A program made the translations under genes and the position numbers. From assembly GCF_041080655.1 (NCBI RefSeq), contig NZ_CP163525.1, forward strand, positions 248,001 through 312,000: 64,000 nucleotides of DNA. Direction: 5' to 3'. Positions 1-8,480 of the stretch are shown in pieces. The notes under the pieces are model-generated. The model searched no databases. It was not told the DNA's origin and was given only the letters and a program-made list of their open reading frames with translations. This stretch comes from Streptomyces sp. CG4 (GTDB lineage Bacteria; Actinomycetota; Actinomycetes; Streptomycetales; Streptomycetaceae). Position 1 is the stretch's first letter. Each line of letters begins with the position of its first letter.

Positions 1-678
1 ACTCCCCGCCGGCCCTCGACCCCCGCCGGCACGTGGGTGAAGTCCCACTGCACGCGCGTCCGCTCCGGAGCGTACGGGTGGCACACCAGGGGTGGCTTCA
101 CCCTCTACGACTGCGGCCGACAGCGCTGAGGCGGCAGCGGCTCAAGCCTGGGGATACCGGACGGCACCGGCTGCCACCACCACCGTCTCGGACCTGAGCC
201 GTTCTTCATGCACCGGCGATTCGGCCAGTCGGCAACACACGAGAGCGGCCTCGTCGCGGCGTCCGGCGCTGCCCGCGCTGGGTCGTGACGGGCGCGACGA
301 GCACGACGGCCCTCGGCCGATTGCCCGACGCGCGCCGTGCTCCTGGCCGTCTCGGAACGGAAACAGTGGCCGATCTCGGGAACAAGCCCCTGGTCATGAC
401 GGAAGTTGTAGATGAGCGGGCTCCAAAGGCCGGGGTCAGCCCGGTGGCGCAGAACTTGTCGGGCTCGTACCACTACACCCCCTGCTTGCTCTCCGGCACC
501 GGATCGGCGCCGGTGAGCGGCGCGAGACTCTGCCGCGTCGCATGGCCGGGCCGGTGCTTCGGGGTGGACGGTGCCGTCAGCGGCCGCCCCGTCCACCCCG
601 GGCCGGGCCCCTTGAGCGACCCGGCCGTCTCACGGCCTCAACGCCGCCTGCGCCTGGCGGACATCGTCCGACCCCGGG
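1..678. other. Gene-poor window start, no supportable gene
   Basis: I find no ORF here with a recognisable product. At positions 1-90, minus strand, one open frame has good third-position G/C and reads VQWDFTHVPAG near the window edge, but it is cut by the edge and has an upstream stop, so it may be the end of a degraded gene. Around 390-470, minus strand, a stretch reading WYEPDKFCATG lies between stops. The longer overlapping frames on both strands have the composition of antisense shadows. The region is best treated as intergenic or decayed sequence. Confidence 0.4.
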
Positions 679-942
679 CTAGCTCTTGTCCTCTCCCTGC
701 AACCACACCGGCCACCCCGCCAGCCGCTGCTGGGCCTTGGGGCTGTACGCCGGGGTCTCGTGGGCCTTGCACCCCTCTTCGGGCCGAGGACGTGTCTCCA
801 CGAGCTGGATGTCGCCGATGTAGACCGGCGTGGTGCACTGGTCAGGTTCGGGCTCGTGAGCGGGAGTTGCCTGGGCGATGCCGGTGGTCAGCAGCAGGCC
901 GCCCAGGACGGCGGTGACGATGGCTCTAGCGGTTCGCGGCAT
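679..942 (-). CDS. Small secreted protein (hypothetical)
   Basis: This is an 87-residue ORF starting at ATG 942. Residues 1-26 form a classic Sec signal peptide: a basic start (MPRTAR), a hydrophobic core (IVTAVLGGLLLTTGI) and an AQA-T type cleavage site. The mature part is about 60 residues, acidic, with two cysteines (DQCTT and EGCKA) that could form one disulfide bond. I recognise no family. The 3' neighbour region is gene-poor and the kinase upstream lies 200 bp away on the same strand, so it is probably transcribed alone. It is likely real because of the clean signal peptide; its function is unknown. Confidence 0.6.
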   Translation of the reverse strand: MPRTARAIVTAVLGGLLLTTGIAQATPAHEPEPDQCTTPVYIGDIQLVETRPRPEEGCKAHETPAYSPKAQQRLAGWPVWLQGEDKS

Positions 943-1142
943 GGTCGTCCTTTCGTGCGGGGATCGGCGTCAGCCGCTCCCGCGAGGAGCATGACGGCCG
1001 GGCACGGCAGCGTAGTAGGTACCCGCACCGTGCCAGCCACGAAGATCACCCTGATGTCCTACCAGGCGGCGGGGCGGGCCAAGAGCCGGTTGAAGGGCAC
1101 CAGTCCATCGTCACACCCGTGGCGTACTCGACGTGCGCAGGG

Positions 1143-2759
1143 TCAGGAGGCGTTCGTCGTGAAGCCTTGCGTCACCTGGTCGAAGACAGGGCGGTAGGTG
1201 TCCCACTGCGACTCGGGTGCCGACAGGTAGATGTCGTATTCCCGGGCACCCTCCCGGCCGTAGCCGAGGTCGATCGCGCGGAAGGAGCGGGCGCGTCCCT
1301 TGAAGGTGAACTCCCATACGGCCGCGGGCTGTCCACGGAACGCCGTCTGCTGCATGCGCAGTCGGTGGTACGTGGCGTAGTTGGCCTTGGTGTTGGCCTC
1401 GATGTCGGCGAAGTGGGCGGAGGGGTTGTGTCCGGCGGGGGCGACGGTCCCGATCGTGATGCCGGCCAGTCCGGTCGGGTCCGCGTAGACGACTTCGTCG
1501 GCCGCCTGCTTGCTGACCTTCCAGTCGTCCGGCACGGGGAAGGAGACGCCGAGCCGCGCGTCATGGACCAGACGGTAGCCCTTGGGCAGGGAAGGGGACG
1601 CGGGGAACGGCGTCGCGGCTTGGTGGACCCGGTCGGGGCCGGGTGCGTCCAGGCCGTGCTGCCACACCGCGTAGATCGCTGCGCCTGCGGCCACAGCGAT
1701 GGCCGCCGTCACCGCGACGGCGGCGGTGCGCTTCCGCCGCCGCTTCCTGCGGTTGCGGCCGACGGGCCGGGGGGCCGTAGGGGGTTCCGGCTTGTGCGTG
1801 GGCGCACCGTGGGCACCGTGATCGGACGCCGGTACGACATGGTGATCGGACATCGGTACGACGTCGTGATCGGACACCGGCACGGCTCCGCGCCGGTCGT
1901 CGGCCTGCTTCGGATGCGCCGTCGGTGCCACGGCTGTCGTCTCGGCGGCTCGTACCGCCTCCAGAGCGCGTTGCGTCAGCTCCGAGGACGGTCGCTCGTC
2001 AGGGTTCTTGGACAGCAGAGCCTCGATGAGGGGCGCCAGCGGTCCGGCCTGTGCCGGGGGCTCCAGCGGGTCCACGGCAATGGCGTACGCGGTCTCCATC
2101 GCCGTGTCCTTGCGGAACGGGGTCCGGCCCTCCGTGGCCTGGTAGAGCGTGGCGCCCAGCGCCCACAGGTCGCACGCCGGTCCGGGCTGCTGCCCGCGAA
2201 CGCGTTCGGGAGCCATGTAGTCGATGGACCCGATCATCTCGCCGGTCTGGGTCAGCGTCGACGCTCCGGCGGTCATGGCGATGCCGAAGTCGGTGAGCAC
2301 CACACGGTGCTCGGCGCCGAGCAGCACATTGCCGGGTTTGACGTCGCGGTGCAGCACTCCGGCGGAGTGTGCGGCCCGCAGCGCGGCGATCATGCCGAGG
2401 CCGATGCGGGCGGCCTCCGCGGGCAAGAGGGTTCCGCCACCCTTGAGGAGATCACCGAGCGTGCTGCCGGGGACGTACTCCATGACGATGCAGGGCCGCC
2501 CGGCGTCGTCGACGACGTCGTGCACGACGATCACGTTGGGGTGGGTGATACGGGCGGCACTGCGCGCCTCGCGCCGGGTCCGCTCGTAGAGCGTGGTGAC
2601 TTCGTCGGCGGACAGATGCGGCTGTACATGCAGCCGCTTGAGCGCGACCTGGCGGCCGAGCATCTCGTCCGTGGCCCGCCACACCGTGCCCATGCCCCCG
2701 CGGCCGATCTGCTCGATGAGCCGGTACCGACCGGCGATGAGCCGTGGCTCCTCCGTCAC
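1143..2759 (-). CDS. Membrane Ser/Thr protein kinase (Hanks type, PknB-like)
   Basis: The predicted product is a 538-residue eukaryotic-type kinase. From the GTG start at 2759 the glycine loop GRGGMG is at residues 19-24, the ATP-binding lysine (VALK) at 41, the catalytic loop HRDVKPGN near 138 and DFG near 156, followed by the YMAPE motif. A basic, proline-rich juxtamembrane linker (about 280-345) leads into one transmembrane segment (TAAVAVTAAIAVAAGAAIYAV) and an extracytoplasmic C-terminal domain of about 150 residues beginning GYRLVHDARLGVSFPVP. That domain carries no PASTA repeats, so the signal sensed is unknown. I chose GTG 2759 over the upstream ATG 2786 because a purine-rich GGAGGGGG lies just before it. 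No phosphatase or substrate gene is adjacent. Confidence 0.93.
   Translation of the reverse strand: MTEEPRLIAGRYRLIEQIGRGGMGTVWRATDEMLGRQVALKRLHVQPHLSADEVTTLYERTRREARSAARITHPNVIVVHDVVDDAGRPCIVMEYVPGSTLGDLLKGGGTLLPAEAARIGLGMIAALRAAHSAGVLHRDVKPGNVLLGAEHRVVLTDFGIAMTAGASTLTQTGEMIGSIDYMAPERVRGQQPGPACDLWALGATLYQATEGRTPFRKDTAMETAYAIAVDPLEPPAQAGPLAPLIEALLSKNPDERPSSELTQRALEAVRAAETTAVAPTAHPKQADDRRGAVPVSDHDVVPMSDHHVVPASDHGAHGAPTHKPEPPTAPRPVGRNRRKRRRKRTAAVAVTAAIAVAAGAAIYAVWQHGLDAPGPDRVHQAATPFPASPSLPKGYRLVHDARLGVSFPVPDDWKVSKQAADEVVYADPTGLAGITIGTVAPAGHNPSAHFADIEANTKANYATYHRLRMQQTAFRGQPAAVWEFTFKGRARSFRAIDLGYGREGAREYDIYLSAPESQWDTYRPVFDQVTQGFTTNAS
1803..1890 (-). repeat. In-frame short repeat in kinase linker
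   Basis: Three to four imperfect copies of a unit of about 27 bp lie inside the kinase gene. They encode VPVSDHD, VPMSDHH and VPASDHG in the juxtamembrane linker. Each copy includes the DNA core GATCGGACA or a close variant. The repeats keep the frame, so they change linker length and His/Asp content without breaking the protein. Confidence 0.6.
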
Positions 2760-3155
2760 CTTGCCCCCTCCACCACCTCTGTCCACGTTCGCAGCGATTG
2801 AGTCGCCTCGTCACCATAACCGCTGTGTTTCACACGCTGAGCAGCCCGCCGAGTGCGTTGCCGTCGGGTGCAGGCCCGACTCGCCCCTGCGGGGCCGCGA
2901 TTGCCGGACCGGATTGACCTTTGTGAGTCATGTCACTTCGGGGTGTCGACCGCCAGAACCGATCAAGGGTCTGCTGGTGCGGGCGACCCGACGGCTTCGT
3001 CGCCTTCCGGCACGCGGCGGCGGCTCCGGACGCCACCGATCTGCTGACGGACTCGGTGCGGCGGATCCTCGGACGCGAGTGCGCGCGGGACCATGGAGGA
3101 AGCGGGCCGCCGTGGGCAGCAGGGCGCGGGACGCCGTAGACGACGAGGAGCGGGC
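2760..3155. promoter_or_regulatory. Divergent intergenic region, kinase / dioxygenase
   Basis: About 400 bp separate the start of the minus-strand kinase from the plus-strand dioxygenase. The region must hold both promoters. A TTGACC hexamer occurs at about 2916, followed by an imperfect dyad GTGAGTCATGTCAC (about 2922-2935) that could be an operator, but I cannot tie it to a named regulator. No gene in this stretch is supported; the ORFs crossing it have shadow-like composition. Confidence 0.35.
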
Positions 3156-4040
3156 ATGACCACCGATACCGCCGGGATCACCGGCACGGGAGAGGCAGTC
3201 ACCGAGGAGGCCGTCGCCAGTCTGCGCGCGACGGCCGACCCCCGGCTGCGCGAACTGCTCGGCGGACTGATCCGCCATCTGCACGACTTCGTACGCGAGA
3301 CCCGGCTCACCCAGGAGGAGTGGGAGAAGGCGATTGGATTCCTGACGGCGACCGGACAGACCTGCACGGACACCCGGCAGGAGTTCATCCTGCTGTCGGA
3401 CGTCCTCGGCCTGTCCATGCTCGTGGAGACCCTGAACGGCGACCGCGGCCCTGGCACCACCGAGTCGACCGTCCTCGGCCCCTTCCACCTGACCGAGTCC
3501 CCCGCCCGCCGGCTCGGCGACACCATCGACCTGGTCGGCGGTGGCGAGCCGTGCGTGGTCAGCGGCCGGGTGCTGGCGCAGGACGGTACGCCGCTACCGG
3601 GCGCGGTCCTGGACGTCTGGCAGGCGGACGCCGAGGGCTACTACGACGTACAGCAGCCGGACCTCCAGCCCCCGGGCAACGGCCGCGGACTGTTCGCCGC
3701 CGACGCGGAAGGCCGCTTCTGGTTCCGCACCTGTGTCCCGGCCCCGTACCCGATCCCGACCGACGGCCCGGTCGGCGTACTGCTGCGTGCCACCGGCCGG
3801 CACCCCTATCGCCCCGCGCACATTCACTTCATCGCCACGGCGGACGGCCACACCCCCGTCACCACCCACATCTTCGTGGCCGGCAGCGACTATCTGGACT
3901 CCGACGCCGTGTTCGCGGTGAAGCAGAGCCTGGTGAAGGAGTTCACGGAGACCGACGACCCCGCGCTGGCCCGTGAGTTCGGCATCCGGAACCCCTTCCG
4001 GCATGCCCGCTTCGACCTCGTCCTGGAGCACACGTCATGA
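3156..4040 (+). CDS. Intradiol ring-cleavage dioxygenase (hydroxyquinol 1,2-dioxygenase type)
   Basis: The 294-residue product is a non-haem Fe(III) intradiol dioxygenase. An N-terminal helical dimerisation domain (about 1-115) precedes the catalytic beta-sandwich. The four iron ligands are visible: Tyr163 (in GYYDVQ), Tyr198 (in PAPYPIP), His222 and His224 (in RPAHIHF). Length and N-domain match the catechol/hydroxyquinol dioxygenases. Pairing with maleylacetate reductase argues for hydroxyquinol (1,2,4-trihydroxybenzene) as substrate, giving maleylacetate; this is inference, and chlorocatechol is an alternative. ATG 3156 is preceded by GACGAGGAGC, a strong ribosome site. The stop overlaps the next start (ATGA), so the two are translationally coupled. 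Confidence 0.92.
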   Translation: MTTDTAGITGTGEAVTEEAVASLRATADPRLRELLGGLIRHLHDFVRETRLTQEEWEKAIGFLTATGQTCTDTRQEFILLSDVLGLSMLVETLNGDRGPGTTESTVLGPFHLTESPARRLGDTIDLVGGGEPCVVSGRVLAQDGTPLPGAVLDVWQADAEGYYDVQQPDLQPPGNGRGLFAADAEGRFWFRTCVPAPYPIPTDGPVGVLLRATGRHPYRPAHIHFIATADGHTPVTTHIFVAGSDYLDSDAVFAVKQSLVKEFTETDDPALAREFGIRNPFRHARFDLVLEHTS

Positions 4041-5116
4041 CGTTCACCGCCGATTTCGTGTACGAGACCCGGCCCGTACGGGTCGTCTTCCGGCCCGGCG
4101 CATCCGTGACCGCGCTCCCGGACGAAGCTCAACGCCTCGGTCTGCGGCGGCTGTTGGTGGTCTGCGGCAGCCGGGGCGAAGCCATCGCCCAAACGGTGGC
4201 GGACGCGCTCGGCGACACCTGTGTGGGGCTGCACGCCGAGGCCCGGATGCACGTTCCCGTCGAGGTCGCCGACCGGGCCGTCGCGGCGGCGCGGGCGGCC
4301 GGGGCCGACGGGTGTGTCGCGGTCGGCGGCGGCTCCGCGATCGGCCTCGGCAAGGCGATCGCGCTGCGCACGGGCCTGCCGCTGATCGCCGTACCGTCCA
4401 CGTACGCGGGTTCGGAGATGACCCCGATCTGGGGCCTGACGGAACACGGGGTCAAGCGCACCGGACGCGACCCGGTGGTCCAGCCCCGCAGCGTCGTCTA
4501 CGACCCCGAACTCACCCTCACCCTCCCGGTGCCGTTCTCCGTGGCCAGTGGCGTCAACGCGCTGGCGCACGCGGTCGAGGCGCTGTACGCCCCGGACGCC
4601 TCGCCGCTGGTCTCGCTCATGGCCGAGGAGGGCGTCCGCGCGATGGCGGGGGCGCTGCCGCGGCTGGCCGCCGAGCCCGACGACCTCGACGCGCGCGGCC
4701 GGGCCCTGTACGGGGCATGGCTGTGCGGAGCGTGCCTGGGCGCGACCACCATGGGACTGCACCACAAGCTGTGCCATGTGCTCGGCGGCACGTTCGGACT
4801 GCCGCACGCGGAGACACACACCGTGGTGCTTCCGCACGCCCTCGCCTACAACGCGCCCGCGGTGCCGCAGGCGCTGGCCGCCCTGTGCCGGGCACTGGAC
4901 ACGGAGGACGCCCCGCGCGCCCTGCGGGACCTGTCGGTCGACCTGGGAGCATCGCATTCGCTCGCCGAACTCGGCCTGAAGGAAGGTGACTTGATGGTGG
5001 CGGCGGAGCAGGTGACAGGAGAGCCGTACGCCAATCCACGCCCGGTCACGGCGGACGGTGTCCTCGGGGTCCTCCGGGCGGCGTACGAGGGTCGGGAGCC
5101 GACCGTCTCATCCTGA
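4037..5116 (+). CDS. Maleylacetate reductase (Fe-ADH superfamily)
   Basis: The 359-residue protein belongs to the iron-containing alcohol dehydrogenase fold, maleylacetate reductase branch. It has the nucleotide-binding motif GGGSAIGLGKAIAL (about 97-110), the segment STYAGSEMTPIWG, and the histidine-rich metal/active-site segments LHHKLCHVLGG and HAETHTVVLPHALAYN. It would reduce maleylacetate to 3-oxoadipate with NAD(P)H, the step after hydroxyquinol ring cleavage. Its ATG overlaps the dioxygenase stop by 4 bp. No monooxygenase, no 3-oxoadipate CoA-transferase and no regulator follows; the downstream genes are broken, so the module looks like the surviving part of a longer catabolic operon. 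Confidence 0.92.
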   Translation: MTFTADFVYETRPVRVVFRPGASVTALPDEAQRLGLRRLLVVCGSRGEAIAQTVADALGDTCVGLHAEARMHVPVEVADRAVAAARAAGADGCVAVGGGSAIGLGKAIALRTGLPLIAVPSTYAGSEMTPIWGLTEHGVKRTGRDPVVQPRSVVYDPELTLTLPVPFSVASGVNALAHAVEALYAPDASPLVSLMAEEGVRAMAGALPRLAAEPDDLDARGRALYGAWLCGACLGATTMGLHHKLCHVLGGTFGLPHAETHTVVLPHALAYNAPAVPQALAALCRALDTEDAPRALRDLSVDLGASHSLAELGLKEGDLMVAAEQVTGEPYANPRPVTADGVLGVLRAAYEGREPTVSS

Positions 5117-5266
5117 CCTCCGGCCAGGAGCGACCGTCTCGTATGGAGACATCCGTGCCAGAGCGGCCTGCCACAGGATCGAACGGAGGGGTGATCGCAT
5201 GCGGGCGCGGCCGTCTCGGCATGCCCTCGACCGCTGTTCGCACGGCTGCCCCGATCGTGAAGAAGG

Positions 5267-5701
5267 GTGGACATCACGGCCCTTTCGCTCCCCTTCCCGC
5301 CCGGCGCGGGCGTCGTGGGCGGCGTGGTCGTCGACCCGATGGGCTCGCCCATGGCGGACGCGGGCGTGACGGTCACCGCGCTGGACACGCACCGCATGGT
5401 GGCCCGCGGCACCACCGACCCGTACGGCCTCTTCCTCGCGGCGCTGCCGCCCGGCCGCGAGTCGGCGGGCAACCACTTCCGTCCCGGCGAGCTGCCGCTG
5501 CTCGACATGTATCTCACCGGTGTCACGCTGCGCATCGCCCGGGACAACGTACGGGGTCATATCCCCGATGCCCTCGAACTGGCACGCTCCGGCCTCGTCG
5601 ACCCCGCCCGCGTCGTCTCCCACGTCCTCGACTGGGAGCAACTTCCCGATGCCTTGCCCGAGAAGCACCTCAAACCCGTCTGCGTCCGCGCCGTCGACTG
5701 A
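5267..5701 (+). CDS. Chimeric ORF: carboxypeptidase-regulatory-like fragment joined to alcohol dehydrogenase C-terminus
   Basis: This 144-residue ORF starts at GTG 5267. Residues about 13-65 (GVVGGVVVDPMGSPMADAGV onward) look like a CarboxypepD-regulatory-like beta-sandwich. From about residue 75 the sequence changes to the C-terminal tail of a zinc-dependent (threonine-dehydrogenase-like) alcohol dehydrogenase: LTGVTLRIARDNVRGHIPD, then DWEQLPDALPEKHLKPV. The catalytic zinc site and Rossmann fold are absent, so it cannot be an active dehydrogenase. It looks like an in-frame deletion fusion of two unrelated genes and is probably a pseudogene that happens to stay open. The neighbourhood (5.2-8.3 kb) is full of similar decay. 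Confidence 0.6.
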   Translation: MDITALSLPFPPGAGVVGGVVVDPMGSPMADAGVTVTALDTHRMVARGTTDPYGLFLAALPPGRESAGNHFRPGELPLLDMYLTGVTLRIARDNVRGHIPDALELARSGLVDPARVVSHVLDWEQLPDALPEKHLKPVCVRAVD

Positions 5702-5834
5702 ACACATCTCCAGCCCGGGGGCCTTGACCGAGTGCGCGCGTCGGGACCGGCGGGCATGCCGCCTGACGCACGCCTTGGCCGCCATGGGCACGGACCCGGC
5801 CCGCCCCCTGCTCACGGCAGTCCTCGCGCAGCCG

Positions 5835-6754
5835 TCACCGCTTCAGTGCGTGCGGTTCGGCCGTGCCGACGAGAGCCTGGCGGTGCGCAGGCAGGTTTGC
5901 TTGGGCATGTTCCAGGCAAGGACTCCGGTGACCCGGCCGCCCCGGCGGTAGAGGGCGACGAAGCGGCGGCCGTTCTCCTCGCCCTCCACGACGGACATCT
6001 CGGTGTGTCGTGGCGCCGGCGGGCCACGTCGCCGACGGCGTATACGCCTTCCGCGGCGCGGCTGGTGGAGTCGCACACCACCCCGTTGTCGAGCACCAGG
6101 CCACTGCCGGCCAGCCACTCGGTCACCGGAACGGCGCCGATCGCCACCACGACCACATCGGCGGGGAGCATGTCGCCATCGGCCAACCGCACACCGTGGA
6201 CTGCGTGTCGGTGAGTCGTCGTCAGCCCGTCCACGGCCGCGCCGGGCCGCAGTCGTACCCCGTGCTCGGTGTGCGGGTCGGCGAGCAACTGCGCGACACG
6301 GGTCCGAGTTGGGCGGCCATCGGTATGAGTCCGGGGTCGACGAGGGTGACGTCCACGCCCATGGTCCGCGCGGTGGCGGCGATCTCGGCGCCGAGCACAC
6401 CGTCGCCGACCACCACCACGCGGGCTCCCACCCGCAGGTCCGCCCGCAGCGCCACCGCGTCGTCCCACGTGCGCAGCACATGGACACCCGCCAGCCCGAC
6501 CTGGCCTGGAAGTGCCCGGGGCCGTACCCCCGTGGCCACGACGACGGCGTCGGCACTGAGGGCGAGCCCGGAGGCGGTGCGGACGGTGCGTGTGGCGATC
6601 TCCAGCGAAACCGCCGCGTCCCCGAGGATGAACTCCGCCTCCAGAGAAGCCAGTTGGAGGTCGGTGCGCAGCCTGGTTCGCTCCGGATCCCTTCGGCCGT
6701 GCCGAGCCCGGCGGCCGAGGCGCCGACCACCAGGACACTGGAGGGTATGCCCAT
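5835..6754 (-). pseudogene. Ferredoxin reductase (FAD/NAD-binding), multiply frameshifted and deleted
   Basis: The gene starts at ATG 6754, 2 bp after the ferredoxin stop, with an FAD-binding motif (VLVVGASAAGLGTAEGIR). The sequence then jumps frame and resumes deep in the protein (LASLEAEFILGD), lacking tens of expected residues. The NAD-binding motif ARVVVVGDGVLGAEIAATA and the second FAD motif GVYAVGDVA are present but lie in two different frames. The C-terminal part, with VLAWNMPKQT, is in yet another frame, with a further deletion before it. At least three frame changes and two deletions make this a pseudogene. Its ancestor would have passed electrons from NAD(P)H to the adjacent ferredoxin for an oxygenase such as a P450. 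Confidence 0.8.
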
Positions 6755-6756
6755 GC

Positions 6757-6951
6757 CTACTCTGCCAGTACGATCGCGGCGGCCGGGCAGACGCTCGTCG
6801 CCTCGCGTACCGCGGCATGCTGGTCCGCGGGCGGCTCGGCGTCGAGCAGGATGACGATGCCGTCGTCGTCCCGCTGGTCGAACACGTCCGGTGCGATCAG
6901 GACGCACTGGCCCGCGCCGCAGCACTTGGCCTCGTCTACGGTGATCTTCAT
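6757..6951 (-). CDS. Ferredoxin (single 3Fe-4S type)
   Basis: The 64-residue ferredoxin has the short actinomycete P450-type pattern C-x2-G-x2-C then CPA near the end (KCCGAGQCVLIAPDVF at 9-24, VCPAAAI near the C-terminus). One cysteine of the usual four-cysteine set is replaced by Gly/Ala, as in 3Fe-4S ferredoxins. The ATG at 6951 overlaps the stop of the upstream TetR fragment (ATGA), and the reductase pseudogene follows 2 bp later. The gene itself is intact although both neighbours are broken. No P450 is adjacent, so its partner is unknown. Confidence 0.88.
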   Translation of the reverse strand: MKITVDEAKCCGAGQCVLIAPDVFDQRDDDGIVILLDAEPPADQHAAVREATSVCPAAAIVLAE

Positions 6952-7375
6952 CGCGGCATCTCCTTCGGGTCTTCGGGTCGGAGCTGAGAGGTCCCGGGGC
7001 GAGGTTGGGCGCTCCCGGGACGGGGTTGGGCGGCCCCGGGTCGAGGTCGGGCGGTGACGGGTGCGAGGAGCAGGCCGCAGATCGCGTCGGTCAGGGCGAG
7101 GGCCGTCTGCTCCCACGAAGGCTGCGGAGCGCTCCCCGCGGCAAGGGCCAACTCCTGCTGCGCATGGGTGTGCGTGATCAGATTGCGTAACATCTGCCCG
7201 CGCTCGGCACGGACGTACGCGGGCAGTGCGGGAAGACAGCGACCCAGCCCGTACAGGGTGTCCCGCAGGGGCTCCCTGGTGAGGGCCTCGTCCTCGGTGA
7301 TCACCCACAGCACCCGGTCGGTCAGCACCTGGGCGGCGAAGCGCGCGCACCACGAGGGCCTTCCCAGCGTGGCCA
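6948..7375 (-). pseudogene. TetR-family regulator, C-terminal fragment
   Basis: In this frame the region around 7020-7370 reads like the ligand-binding C-terminal half of a TetR regulator: FAAQVLTDRVLWVITEDEA, then LTREPLRDTLYGLGRCLP, then PSWEQTALALTDAICGLLL. The N-terminal helix-turn-helix half is missing: upstream of about 7375 the DNA becomes the oppositely oriented dehydrogenase pseudogene. The C-terminus is a proline/arginine repeat (RPRPGAAQ, RPRPGSAQ, RPRPGTSQ). It overlaps the ferredoxin start by 4 bp, so it probably once regulated the ferredoxin/reductase operon. Confidence 0.65.
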
Positions 7376-7376
7376 G

Positions 7377-8283
7377 ATGAAATCCGTGCGGACCGTCGAC
7401 GTGAACCAGGTCGAGGTGGTGGACGTCGAGCGCCCTGTACCCGGCCCCAAGGACGTGCTCGTACGGGTCCGCGCCTGCGGCATCTGCGGCACCGATGCCG
7501 CGTTCCTGCACATGGGCGGCATGCCGACCCACGCCCACATGGGCGGCGACATGATGTCCGTCGCCCTCGGCCATGAGCCAGCAACGCTGAACCGAGAAAG
7601 AGGGGCGCGGTCTTCCCCGACCATGTGCCCTTCGACGTGGCCGCCCTCAACGAACCCATCGCTGTGGCTCGCCACTGCATCAACTGTTCCGCAGCCGGGC
7701 CCGGCGACAAGGTCGTCGTCTTCGGCACCGGGCCCATCGGCCTGGGCGCCGCGATCTGGCTGAAACTACGCGGCGTCGAGCACGTCGTAGTTGCCGACGT
7801 CATCCCCTCCCGGCTACAGAAGGCGCTGGCCATCGGGGCGGACGCCGTCATCCACTCCGCCGAGGAGGACGTCACCGCCCGCCTGACCGAACTGCACGGC
7901 CAGGCCGCCAACGCCCTCGGCCGGCCCCGCCCTGGCACCGACATCTACATCGACGCCGCCGGCGCCGCGGCCGTCTTCAACACCGTCGTGGCCAACGCCA
8001 AGTGGCACGCCAAGCCGGTCATTGTCGCCGTGCAGAAGGCCGTACAGAAGAAGGGCGCCGAAATCGGCCTCGGCGGCATGCTGCGCAGCGAACTGCCCCT
8101 CGTCGCCTCCCAGGGTCATCCCACTGAGACATTCGAGGTCCCCCCCCCCCGAACTCGTCGAACACCACGAGCGGTTCGCGAAGCTCATCAGCCACCGCGT
8201 GCCGTTCGCGGAGGCCGACCGCGCCTTCGAGCTCACACACGCTGGGGGCGGCGGAGAAGGTCGTCGTCACCTTCGATGAGCAG
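7377..8283 (+). pseudogene. Zinc-dependent alcohol dehydrogenase (threonine-dehydrogenase-like), deleted and frameshifted
   Basis: The N-terminus is intact (KSVRTVDVNQVEVVDVERP, then RACGICGTDAAF with the catalytic-zinc cysteine and SVALGHEPA). About 40 residues that should hold the rest of the GroES-like domain are then missing, and the frame changes near 7590. The Rossmann part follows (VVFGTGPIGLGAAIWLKLRG) up to SQGHPTETFEV. An 11-base C run at 8140-8150 then shifts the frame to PELVEHHERFAKLISHR, and a second shift near 8235-8245 is needed to reach the family-like end (AAEKVVVTFDEQ). The deletion shows genuine decay even if the C-run shift were a sequencing error. Confidence 0.8.
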
Positions 8284-8480
8284 TGAACAGCTGCGGACGA
8301 CCAGCGGCTCCTGAGATTCCAGGCGTGATGTCGCCGCAAACAGCCTCTGGGCGGCGAAGGGTTCCTCCGGAACAGGTAGGGAACCTGTGGCAGCAGCTGA
8401 GCACCACGGAAGAACCCCCACCGCCCTAGTCCTGGAGCGAATGCCTTACTCTCCCCTTCCATGACACGCAGGGGGACATG

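Noticed and set aside
1..90. Minus-strand frame VQWDFTHVPAG as a transposase end
   Set aside because: The fragment is too short and cut by the window edge; an upstream stop lies close and no DDE motif is visible.
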